From the NCBI GenBank assembly GCA_903954205.1, contig CAJBMR010000465.1, forward strand, positions 1-5,104: a stretch of 5,104 nt of DNA, written 5' to 3'. Source of the stretch: an uncultured bacterium. GTDB lineage: Bacteria > Actinomycetota > Actinomycetes > S36-B12. This document shows, piece after piece, positions 1 to 5,104 of the stretch (its first letter is position 1; every line of letters begins with the position of its first letter). Position numbers and translations under genes: made by a program. The notes below the pieces were generated by a model that made no database searches, was not told the DNA's origin, and saw only the letters and a program-made list of their open reading frames with translations.

Positions 1-794
1 CCTTCCTCACGTCCGGTGCGCTCGGCGACCTTCTTAGCCAGTGAGTTGGCCACGGCCTTCGCGATGAGCGTCTTGCCGCACCCGGGAGGCCCGTAGAGCA
101 GAATGCCCTTGGGCGGAGCCAGCTCGTGCTCCTCGAAGAGATCCGGGTGCAGGAAGGGCAGTTCGACGGCGTCCTTGATGGCGTCGATCTGACTGCCCAG
201 GCCGCCGATGTCGCCGTAGTCGACATCGGGCACCTCCTCGAGGACGAGTTCCTCGACCTCCGACTTGGGAATCACCTCGAAGACGTATCCGCTGCGGGGC
301 TCCATCAGCAGCGAATCCCCCGCGCGCAGAGTGCGCTGGCGCAGTGGCTCCGCGAGGCCGACGACCCGCTCCTCGTCCGCTCGGCCGATCACGAGTGCTC
401 GCTCACCATCGGCGAGGAGTTCTTTGAGCATGACGATCTCGCCGATCCGCTCGAACTCGCGGACGCCAACGATGTTGAGTGCCTCGTTGAGCATGACCTC
501 CTGGCCAGGCTGCAGGGCGGTGGCGTCGACGTCAGGGGTGGACACCAATCGCATCTTGCGTCCGGCGACCGCGACATCCAGGGAGCCGTCGTCGAGATGG
601 GCCAGGAACACGCCGTAGCTGCCGGGTGGCTCGGCGAGACGGTCAACCTCCGACTTGAGCGCCACGATCTGCTCGCGCGCGTCACGCAGGGTGGCGACGA
701 GCCTGCCGTTATGCGCCTGGGCAGCCGAGAGCTCTGACTCGAGCACCCTCAAGCGCTCCTCGGGCGTGCGCATCGCTGGGTCGCGCTCGCTCAT
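1..794 (-). CDS. arc: Proteasome-associated AAA+ ATPase ARC/Mpa, N-terminal part (cut by window edge)
   Basis: Hexameric cytoplasmic ATPase that recognises pupylated proteins, unfolds them and feeds them into the 20S proteasome (family knowledge). I translated the minus strand from ATG 794-792; it stays open to base 3, giving 264 residues of a family usually near 550-610. Seen in order: a charged heptad-like helix at about residues 10-53 (the Pup-binding coiled coil in this family), two OB-fold-like segments at about 57-110 and 115-185, then the AAA module starting with VPDVDYGDIGGLGSQIDAIK (188-207) and Walker A GPPGCGKT (235-242). Walker B, sensors, pore loop and the C-terminal proteasome-docking tail lie off the window, so activity cannot be judged. 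The start is well supported by AGGGAGG six bases upstream. It follows trmI in the same direction with a 78-nt gap. The coiled coil plus tandem OB domains distinguish it from FtsH or Cdc48-type ATPases. Confidence 0.95.
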   Translation of the reverse strand, partial: MSERDPAMRTPEERLRVLESELSAAQAHNGRLVATLRDAREQIVALKSEVDRLAEPPGSYGVFLAHLDDGSLDVAVAGRKMRLVSTPDVDATALQPGQEVMLNEALNIVGVREFERIGEIVMLKELLADGERALVIGRADEERVVGLAEPLRQRTLRAGDSLLMEPRSGYVFEVIPKSEVEELVLEEVPDVDYGDIGGLGSQIDAIKDAVELPFLHPDLFEEHELAPPKGILLYGPPGCGKTLIAKAVANSLAKKVAERTGREE

Positions 795-800
795 GCCGCG

Positions 801-807
801 CCTCCCT
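801..807 (-). promoter_or_regulatory. Strong ribosome binding site of arc
   Basis: The minus strand reads AGGGAGG, six bases before the ATG at 794. This is close to the ideal anti-16S complement and spacing, and fixes the arc start at MSERDPAM rather than at the in-frame Met 8. It is the longest Shine-Dalgarno match among the genes in this window. Confidence 0.75.
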
Positions 808-810
808 GGT

Positions 811-835
811 CCGTGCCGGCCCACAACCGTGCCGA
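811..835. repeat. Short direct repeat CCGTGCCG in the trmI-arc gap
   Basis: CCGTGCCG occurs at 811-818 and again at 828-835 (plus strand), a period of 17 bases, between the arc Shine-Dalgarno and the candidate -10. The copies would lie in the arc 5' leader or initially transcribed region. Two 8-mers in GC-rich DNA may be chance; no function is assigned. Confidence 0.35.
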
Positions 836-842
836 CCCATTG

Positions 843-848
843 ACCCTA
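843..848 (-). promoter_or_regulatory. Candidate -10 element upstream of arc
   Basis: The minus strand reads TAGGGT, which fits the TAnnnT form of actinobacterial housekeeping -10 elements. It lies in the 78-nt trmI-arc gap and would give a leader of roughly 40 nt before the arc ATG. No convincing -35 is visible 16-18 bases further upstream, and such hexamers occur by chance, so this is only a possible internal promoter letting arc be expressed separately from trmI. Confidence 0.25.
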
Positions 849-872
849 CCTACACATGGGCGCCTTGGCCTG

Positions 873-1754
873 TCACGCGCCGGTGCTCGTGGCCGGCGGG
901 GCCGACGCGGGCATCCCCTTGGACGGTCGACGCCGTCGAGGAGGCGCAACGGTGCCGTCGGCGAGTCGTCGCGCAGCAAGGAGGAAGCCGGTGTGACCCA
1001 CCATCCGATGATCAGGGCGGACGGCAAGACCCTCCAGATGCCACGTCCGCACAAGCGACTCCTCCGCCCGCGGCTCTGTCCAGCGACCGTCCGCACGCAG
1101 GTCCTCGGCGATCCGGGACAGTTGTGTGGTGGTGGCGACGTAGACGACCAAGACCCCACCGGGTCGAATCGCATCGGAGACGGTGCCGATGTGCTCCCAC
1201 GGGTCGAGCATGTCGAGGACGACGGCGTCGAAGGCACCCGTGAGCGCAGGGTCCCACGGTCGGTCCGCGAGGTCACCGATGTGCAGGCTCCATGCCGCGG
1301 GTTCCTCGGCGAACCATCGCGTGACATTGGAGCGCGCAGTCTCTGCGAAATCTGGTCGTCGCTCGCACGAGACGACTCGACCCCGATCTCCGACCGTCTG
1401 CAGGAGGGTGCACGTGAGCGCTCCCGATCCGGCACCGGCCTCGAGGACCGACCACCCCGGTCGCAATCCCGTGAGCATCGCAATGCGAGCGGCGTCCTTG
1501 GGATAGATGACCGCCGCACCACGGGGCATCGACAGGACGAAGTCCTCAAGCAGAGAGCGCAGGGCGACGTAGGCCGTGCCGCCAGTCGTGGTCACGACGA
1601 TTCCCTCGGGCCGCCCGAGCAGATCGTCGTGGGCAATGGATCCACGATGGGTGTGGAAAGTGCCCCCCGGCTGGAGGATCAGCGTGTGATGCCGGCCGCG
1701 GTCGTCGGTGATCTGCACGATGTCCCCCGCGGAGAGCATCCTGTCGCCAGTCAT
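873..1754 (-). CDS. trmI: tRNA (adenine(58)-N1)-methyltransferase TrmI
   Basis: SAM-dependent enzyme that forms m1A58 in the T-loop of tRNAs, acting as a homotetramer in the cytoplasm (family knowledge). The 293 residues resemble M. tuberculosis Rv2118c throughout. The N-terminal beta domain contains FHTHRGSIAHDDLLG (33-47), followed by MPRGAAVIYPKDAARI (76-91). The Rossmann methyltransferase fold has SAM motif I VLEAGAGSG (103-111), the acidic residue after strand 2 in SCERR (E131), motif IV VVLDMLDPW (178-186), and the family C-terminal signature RPDHRMVGHTGFL (246-258). The last 25 or so residues form a Pro/Arg/Ala-rich low-complexity tail, probably disordered. The ATG at 1754 overlaps the stop of the upstream phosphatase gene as ATGA, suggesting translational coupling. 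No Shine-Dalgarno is obvious, and Met 6 (1739) is a possible alternative start. Placement beside arc is typical of actinobacteria. The product is confident; the exact start is moderately so. Confidence 0.95.
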   Translation of the reverse strand: MTGDRMLSAGDIVQITDDRGRHHTLILQPGGTFHTHRGSIAHDDLLGRPEGIVVTTTGGTAYVALRSLLEDFVLSMPRGAAVIYPKDAARIAMLTGLRPGWSVLEAGAGSGALTCTLLQTVGDRGRVVSCERRPDFAETARSNVTRWFAEEPAAWSLHIGDLADRPWDPALTGAFDAVVLDMLDPWEHIGTVSDAIRPGGVLVVYVATTTQLSRIAEDLRADGRWTEPRAEESLVRTWHLEGLAVRPDHRMVGHTGFLLAARRLADGTVAPPRRRRPSKGMPASAPPATSTGA

Positions 1755-2446
1755 CCGGCGAGGCTAGCCCAGGACCGCAGGTCGCCCAGCGTCACGCCGT
1801 CGAGCGTCTCCACGACCTGTCGCCGCGGATGCGGAGGAACGGCGACCATGTGCGGTACGGCAAGCACGTAGGCGCCACTCGCCTGACCTGATGCCACGCC
1901 CGTGGGCGAGTCCTCAACGACGACGCAGGAATCGATGGGCACGCCCAGCTGCCGCGCAGCCTCGAGATAGGGCTCGGGGTGCGGCTTGCCCTGATTGACC
2001 TCATCCCCCGCGACCGTGACATCGAAGGCGGGATCGGGCATGCCGGGGTGATCCGCTACGGCGTCGGACACGGCGTCGAGCAGCCGGCGATGCGATGCGG
2101 AGACGAGGGCAGTCGGCACTCCCGCCGCCCGGCATTCCGTGAGGAGTTCGAGAGCGCCCGGGCGCCACTGCAGGTCCCCTGCCCGCAGAAGGCCCTCCAT
2201 CGTCGTGAGGAGATCGATCCCGATCTGATCCGGCGTGTGGGGGGAACCCGTCTTGTCTGCCATGTACGTCGTCACGCGCTCAAGAGGGCCACCGAGGCAG
2301 TGCGCCTGATCCTCCCGGGTCCAGGTCCCGCCCCATTGGGCCACGACGCGACACTCGGCCTCCCACCACAGGTCCTCCGAGTCCAGCAGCGTGCCGTCCA
2401 GATCGAAGAGCACCGCAGCCGGGAGGTGCGCAGGAGGGAGGCCCAT
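1751..2446 (-). CDS. HAD-superfamily phosphatase, beta-phosphoglucomutase/phosphatase-like (subfamily IA)
   Basis: A 231-residue cytoplasmic Mg2+-dependent haloacid dehalogenase-type hydrolase, probably a sugar-phosphate or other small-molecule phosphatase; the substrate cannot be told from sequence. All four HAD motifs are visible: motif I FDLDGTLLDS with nucleophile D15 and acid/base D17; motif II in LVSAS (S116); motif III lysine in NQGKPHPEPY (K154); motif IV VVVEDSPTG (E178, D179). The stretch between motifs I and II is a helical C1 cap, as in the PGMB/GPH/YniC group. I chose the ATG at 2446 because the protein then begins about ten residues before motif I, as is usual. The frame continues upstream to 2668 but that part runs antisense into the PAC2 gene and reads as low-quality sequence. 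No Shine-Dalgarno precedes 2446, so translation may be leaderless. Its stop overlaps the trmI start by four bases. HAD hydrolases are found here in other actinobacteria, but a functional tie to the proteasome is not established. Confidence 0.9.
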   Translation of the reverse strand: MGLPPAHLPAAVLFDLDGTLLDSEDLWWEAECRVVAQWGGTWTREDQAHCLGGPLERVTTYMADKTGSPHTPDQIGIDLLTTMEGLLRAGDLQWRPGALELLTECRAAGVPTALVSASHRRLLDAVSDAVADHPGMPDPAFDVTVAGDEVNQGKPHPEPYLEAARQLGVPIDSCVVVEDSPTGVASGQASGAYVLAVPHMVAVPPHPRRQVVETLDGVTLGDLRSWASLAG

Positions 2447-2454
2447 GACGAAGC

Positions 2455-2460
2455 AGGCTA
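2455..2460 (-). promoter_or_regulatory. Candidate -10 element for a leaderless HAD-trmI transcript
   Basis: The minus strand reads TAGCCT (TAnnnT form), ending eight bases before the ATG at 2446. With normal -10 to start-site spacing, transcription would begin at or very near the A of the ATG, giving a leaderless mRNA. This fits the lack of any Shine-Dalgarno there. A -35 is not recognisable, so the call rests on position and hexamer only. Confidence 0.35.
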
Positions 2461-2491
2461 GCGGCGCGGCCCTTCCCGGCGTGCCGTGACA

Positions 2492-2497
2492 TAGGGT
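2492..2497 (+). promoter_or_regulatory. Candidate -10 element of the PAC2 gene
   Basis: TAGGGT fits the TAnnnT form and would place the transcript start near 2503-2505, leaving a leader of about 37 nt that contains the Shine-Dalgarno of the PAC2 gene. It is the same hexamer as the candidate upstream of arc. No -35 match is apparent, so confidence is low. Confidence 0.3.
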
Positions 2498-2528
2498 GAA
2501 CCAGCCGGGGGTGCGCGTGGCGTGGATC

Positions 2529-2534
2529 GGAGGT
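2529..2534 (+). promoter_or_regulatory. Ribosome binding site of the PAC2 gene
   Basis: GGAGGT lies six bases before the ATG at 2541. It decides the start: an in-frame GTG at 2496 would add 15 residues, but the Shine-Dalgarno sits inside that extension and points to 2541. Confidence 0.75.
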
Positions 2535-2540
2535 GGCCGG

Positions 2541-3392
2541 ATGATCGAATTCGAGGCCCTGCCCGAACTCGTCGACCCCGTCCTGGTCGCGGCGTTCGAG
2601 GGATGGAACGACGCGGGCGACGCGGCAAGTGACACGGTCGACCACCTCATCCGAGCGTGGGGAGCCACGCCACTCGCGGAGATCGATCCCGAGGACTACT
2701 ACGACTATCAGGTGAACCGACCCATGATCGCCTTCGACGAGGAAGGCGTCCGCCAGCTGACCTGGCCCACAACGCGCATCTATGTCGCGCGGTTGCCGCT
2801 CGCCACGCGCGACGTCGTTCTCGTCCACGGCATCGAGCCCAACATGCGCTGGCGCCAGTTCACGGACGAGATCCTCGGCCTCGCTGCGGAGTTGGGCGTC
2901 ACGCTCTCGGTCACACTCGGTGCGCTTCTGTCCGACAGCCCGCATTCGCGGCCGGTCCCGGTGACCGGCACGGCCACCGATCCCGGCACCGCGCTCAGCC
3001 TCGGGGTCGAGCCGTCCCACTACGAAGGACCCACCGGGATCGTCGGGGTTCTCCAGGAAGCGTGTGGCCGCCGGGGACTTCCCTCGGTCTCGCTGTGGGC
3101 CGCCGTGCCCCACTACGTGGCCCAGGCGCCCTCCCCCAAGGCCACCCTCGCCCTGGTACGCCGCGTGGAGGATCTACTTGACGTCCCCGTGCCTCTGGGA
3201 GACCTCGTCGATGAGGCGCGCGCATGGGAGATCGGAGTGGACGAACTCGCCGCTGACGACGAGGAGGTCGCCGACTACGTGCGTCAGCTCGAGGAGGCGC
3301 GCGACACGACCGACCTCCCCGAGGCGAGTGGAGAGGCCATCGCCCGCGAGTTCGAGAGGTACCTGCGCCGCAGGGGCACCGACGGCGGGTGA
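2541..3392 (+). CDS. PAC2 family protein (proteasome assembly chaperone 2-like)
   Basis: A 283-residue soluble protein with no signal peptide or membrane segment. It belongs to the PAC2 family, named after the eukaryotic/archaeal proteasome assembly chaperone; the actinobacterial members, including M. tuberculosis Rv2125, lack a firmly proven role. The family features are the opening ELVDPVLVAAFEGWNDAGDAA (from residue 10), the block VVLVHGIEPNMRW (92-104), the alanine/leucine core LGALLSDSPHSRPVPVTG (126-143), and GLPSVSLWAAVPHYVAQAPS (179-198), which is the most diagnostic stretch. The C-terminal part from about 215 is acidic and helical (VDELAADDEEVADYVRQLEE, 233-252) and ends in a basic RRRG segment. 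The start at 2541 is set by GGAGGT six bases upstream. The gene diverges from the HAD-trmI-arc group and converges with pgi. Its location near arc is consistent with a proteasome-linked job, but that is inference from family and location. Confidence 0.92.
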   Translation: MIEFEALPELVDPVLVAAFEGWNDAGDAASDTVDHLIRAWGATPLAEIDPEDYYDYQVNRPMIAFDEEGVRQLTWPTTRIYVARLPLATRDVVLVHGIEPNMRWRQFTDEILGLAAELGVTLSVTLGALLSDSPHSRPVPVTGTATDPGTALSLGVEPSHYEGPTGIVGVLQEACGRRGLPSVSLWAAVPHYVAQAPSPKATLALVRRVEDLLDVPVPLGDLVDEARAWEIGVDELAADDEEVADYVRQLEEARDTTDLPEASGEAIAREFERYLRRRGTDGG

Positions 3393-3422
3393 CCCGCTCG
3401 ATCAGCCCTGTGCGTGCAGGGC
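3384..3422. terminator. Possible bidirectional terminator: two hairpins between PAC2 and pgi stops
   Basis: Two small GC-rich inverted repeats lie side by side at the convergent junction. The first has arms GCGGG (3385-3389) and CCCGC (3393-3397) around a three-base loop that contains most of the PAC2 stop codon. The second has arms GCCCTG (3405-3410) and CAGGGC (3417-3422) around a six-base loop, formed by the last codons of pgi. Neither is followed by a T tract in either direction, so a canonical intrinsic terminator is not shown; U-less hairpins have been proposed as terminators in actinobacteria. The gene spacing of only nine bases makes this the natural place for termination. Confidence 0.35.
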
Positions 3423-5039
3423 CTGGTAGGCCCGGATGAGGGCATCCGTTGAGGAATCACGGTCGAGGGGTCGGTCGGCATCCTGCAGGTCAGGGAGAAT
3501 TGAGTTAGCCATCGCCTTCCCGAGTTCGACTCCCCACTGGTCGAAACTGTCGATACCCCACACTGCTCCCTGGACGAAGACGCTGTGCTCGTACATCGCG
3601 ATGAGCGCGCCAAGGGCGTGTGGCTCCAGCCGGGCGGCGAGGATGAACGTCGACGGCCGATTACCCGGCATCACCTTGTGCGGCACCAACTCCTCGGGCG
3701 TGCCGTCTGCGCGCACCTCTTCGGCTGTACGGCCGAAGGCAAGCACAGCCGCCTGAGCGAGCGCATTGGCGGCGAGCATGTCCTGCATGTCGAACACCGG
3801 CTCTAGGGCCTGCGCGAAGAGAATGAAGTCGCAGGAGACGATCTCGGTCCCCTGATGGAGCAATTGGTAGAACGAGTGCTGGCCATTCGTCCCGGGCTCG
3901 CCCCAATAGATTGCCCCCGTGTTGTAGTCCACCGGCGCGCCATCGATCCGCACCGATTTGCCATTGCTCTCCATGGTGAGTTGTTGCAGATAGGCGGGGA
4001 AGCGGGAGAGGAATTGGGCGTAGGGAAGCACCGCGTTGGTGGGGATATCGAGGAAGTCCCTGTTCCAAACAGCGATCAGGCCCATCCGCAGCGGGATGTT
4101 TGATTCGGGAGCCGCACGGAGGAAGTGCTCATCCATGGCGTGGAAGCCGTCGAGCATCTCCCGGAATCGCCCGGGGCCGATGGCGATCATCGTGCTCAGC
4201 CCGATGGCAGAGTCCATCGAGTACCTGCCGCCCACCCAGTCCCAGAAACCGAACATGTTGGCAACGTCAATGCCGAAGGCGGTGACTCGCTCGGCGTTCG
4301 TGGACACCGCCACGAAGTGCTTCTCCACCGCTCCCTCGCCCAGTGCGTCGACGATCCAATCTCGTGCGGCCTTGGCATTGGTGAGGGTCTCCTGCGTGCC
4401 GAAGGTCTTGGAAGCGACGATGAAGAGCGTCTGGGCGGGGTCGAGCCCGCGCAGAGCCTCGGTGATGTCCGTCGGGTCGACGTTGGAGACGAAGCGGAAG
4501 GTCATGTCGCGGTCGGAGTAAAACCGCAAGGCCTCGTATGCCATCGCAGGGCCGAGGTCCGATCCCCCGATGCCGATGTTGACGATGTTGAGCATCCGCT
4601 CACCGGTCGCACCCGTCCAGCGACCATCCCGCACCCGGTCGGCGAAGTCCGCCATGCGCTCCAGAACGTCCCGCACCTCCGCCGCGACATCGACGCCGTC
4701 TACCTCGCGTGTGGCACCGGGAGGAAGCCGGAGTGCGGTGTGCAGGACAGCTCGGTCCTCCGTCGCATTGATGTGCTCGCCCGCGAACATAGCGTCACGC
4801 TTCGCGAGGACGCCCTGCTCACGCGCCAGGTCGAGCAGGGCAGACATCACGTCACCCGTGATGCGCTGCTTGCTGAAGTCAGCACGAAGTCCAGCGGCCT
4901 CGAGGGTCCATGCGGGTCCCCTGTCCGGCTCATCGGCGAAGAGTCCCCGGAGCTCGCGGGCCCGCAGTCCGATCGCCAGATCGCTCAGCCGTGCCCATGC
5001 CGGGGCGAGGGTCGGGTCGTTCGATTGCGTGGAGTTCAT
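3402..5039 (-). CDS. pgi: Glucose-6-phosphate isomerase
   Basis: Interconverts glucose 6-phosphate and fructose 6-phosphate in glycolysis and gluconeogenesis; a cytoplasmic dimer. The 545 residues match the full bacterial long-form length. Visible motifs: sugar-phosphate-binding GIGGSDLGP (156-164) and the serine/threonine-rich SKTFGTQETLTNA (210-222); PGI signature 1 DWVGGRYSMDSAIG (267-280) with the ring-opening arginine R271; ESNGK (357-361) with catalytic base E357; GEPGTNGQHSFYQL (380-393) with H388; and PGI signature 2 ending DQWGVELGK (500-508) with K508. All catalytic residues expected from the E. coli enzyme (R272, E355, H386, K514) have counterparts. A modest AAGG lies eight bases before the ATG. 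It converges on the PAC2 gene with a nine-base gap and shares no evident pathway with its neighbours. Nothing suggests transfer or decay. Confidence 0.98.
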   Translation of the reverse strand: MNSTQSNDPTLAPAWARLSDLAIGLRARELRGLFADEPDRGPAWTLEAAGLRADFSKQRITGDVMSALLDLAREQGVLAKRDAMFAGEHINATEDRAVLHTALRLPPGATREVDGVDVAAEVRDVLERMADFADRVRDGRWTGATGERMLNIVNIGIGGSDLGPAMAYEALRFYSDRDMTFRFVSNVDPTDITEALRGLDPAQTLFIVASKTFGTQETLTNAKAARDWIVDALGEGAVEKHFVAVSTNAERVTAFGIDVANMFGFWDWVGGRYSMDSAIGLSTMIAIGPGRFREMLDGFHAMDEHFLRAAPESNIPLRMGLIAVWNRDFLDIPTNAVLPYAQFLSRFPAYLQQLTMESNGKSVRIDGAPVDYNTGAIYWGEPGTNGQHSFYQLLHQGTEIVSCDFILFAQALEPVFDMQDMLAANALAQAAVLAFGRTAEEVRADGTPEELVPHKVMPGNRPSTFILAARLEPHALGALIAMYEHSVFVQGAVWGIDSFDQWGVELGKAMANSILPDLQDADRPLDRDSSTDALIRAYQALHAQG

Positions 5040-5047
5040 GTGGGAAG

Positions 5048-5051
5048 CCTT
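5048..5051 (-). promoter_or_regulatory. Weak ribosome binding site of pgi
   Basis: The minus strand reads AAGG with eight bases to the ATG at 5039. It is short but correctly spaced and supports the chosen pgi start, giving an N-terminus (MNSTQSNDPT) of normal length for the family. Confidence 0.45.
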
Positions 5052-5067
5052 GCACTACGGTGGCGGG

Positions 5068-5095
5068 GTCGTACACGGTATGGGTCACTAGTCAC
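5068..5095 (-). promoter_or_regulatory. Possible pgi promoter
   Basis: On the minus strand GTGACT (5095-5090, four of six to TTGACA) is followed after 16 bases by TACGAC (5073-5068, a partial TATAAT match), about 28 bases before the pgi ATG. An alternative TAnnnT hexamer, TACCGT, is at 5080-5075 but lacks a -35 partner. The matches are weak, and the upstream gene lies outside the window, so readthrough from it cannot be excluded. Confidence 0.22.
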
Positions 5096-5104
5096 CCCGC
5101 GCGC

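Larger units (their letters stand above)
2447..2540. promoter_or_regulatory. Divergent intergenic region between HAD gene and PAC2 gene
   Basis: These 94 bases separate two divergent starts and must hold, or overlap, promoters for both directions. They contain the leftward TAGCCT candidate (2455-2460), a rightward TAGGGT candidate (2492-2497) and the PAC2 Shine-Dalgarno (2529-2534). I see no clear operator palindrome and no good -35 for either direction. Confidence 0.6.

Noticed and set aside
126..737. 203-residue plus-strand open frame over arc
   Set aside because: It is antisense to the arc coding sequence, whose Walker A and AAA sequence are unmistakable. Its D/E/L/V-rich composition is the mirror of that frame, and it resembles no known family.
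813..1871. 352-residue plus-strand open frame over trmI and the HAD 3' end
   Set aside because: It is antisense to trmI with its clear SAM motifs, and the translation is rich in Arg/Gly/Ser/Pro with no recognisable domain. Long antisense frames are expected in GC-rich DNA.
2496..2540. GTG start extending the PAC2 protein by 15 residues
   Set aside because: GGAGGT with six-base spacing supports ATG 2541, and family members begin close to that residue.
2447..2668. 74-residue N-terminal extension of the HAD protein
   Set aside because: The extension runs antisense through the PAC2 start, has low-complexity composition, and would put motif I near residue 89 instead of near the N-terminus.
2280..3113. 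277-residue minus-strand open frame across the HAD start and PAC2
   Set aside because: It overlaps two genes with clear family motifs in other frames and shows no domain of its own.
5084..5095. GTCAC direct repeat around an ACTAGT palindrome upstream of pgi, considered as an operator
   Set aside because: The repeat is only five bases, the palindrome is six, and both are close to chance. The 5' region is cut by the window edge, so no operator can be supported.
1..5104. Search for tRNA/rRNA genes, CRISPR arrays, insertion sequence ends, toxin-antitoxin or defence genes
   Set aside because: Conserved coding sequence fills nearly the whole window; the gaps are 78, 94, 9 and 65 bases and none contains such an element.

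Overview
This GC-rich window (about two thirds G+C by eye) comes from a chromosome of the phylum Actinomycetota. The main evidence is a proteasome-forming ATPase of the ARC/Mpa type, next to a TrmI tRNA methyltransferase and a PAC2-family protein. This is the conserved neighbourhood of the Pup-proteasome locus in actinobacteria (Mycobacterium tuberculosis mpa Rv2115c, Rv2118c and Rv2125 lie close together). Genus-level placement is not possible from the sequence alone. There is no RNA gene, mobile element, CRISPR array or insertion sequence.

Layout: positions 1-794 (minus) hold the N-terminal 264 residues of the ARC/Mpa ATPase, cut by the left window edge just after Walker A. A 78-nt gap (795-872) carries a strong Shine-Dalgarno and a possible promoter. 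Positions 873-1754 (minus) encode TrmI, the tRNA m1A58 methyltransferase. Positions 1751-2446 (minus) encode a HAD-superfamily phosphatase whose stop overlaps the trmI start in an ATGA tetranucleotide. A 94-nt divergent intergenic region (2447-2540) separates this leftward group from the rightward PAC2 gene (2541-3392). Nine bases later, convergent, lies a complete pgi (3402-5039, minus). The last 65 bases are its upstream region.

How the genes fit together: the three minus-strand genes HAD - trmI - arc look like one transcriptional direction leading into the pupylation genes presumably beyond the left edge. The PAC2 gene is divergent from them and is linked to proteasomes by family and by location. 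pgi is a central carbon metabolism gene that seems unrelated to the rest and is transcribed convergently with PAC2. The coding content is ordinary conserved actinobacterial housekeeping; I see no new system. What remains of interest is small-scale: start-site architecture (a probably leaderless HAD start, an ATGA coupling), a hairpin pair between the convergent genes, and short repeats and TAnnnT-type -10 candidates in the two promoter regions.
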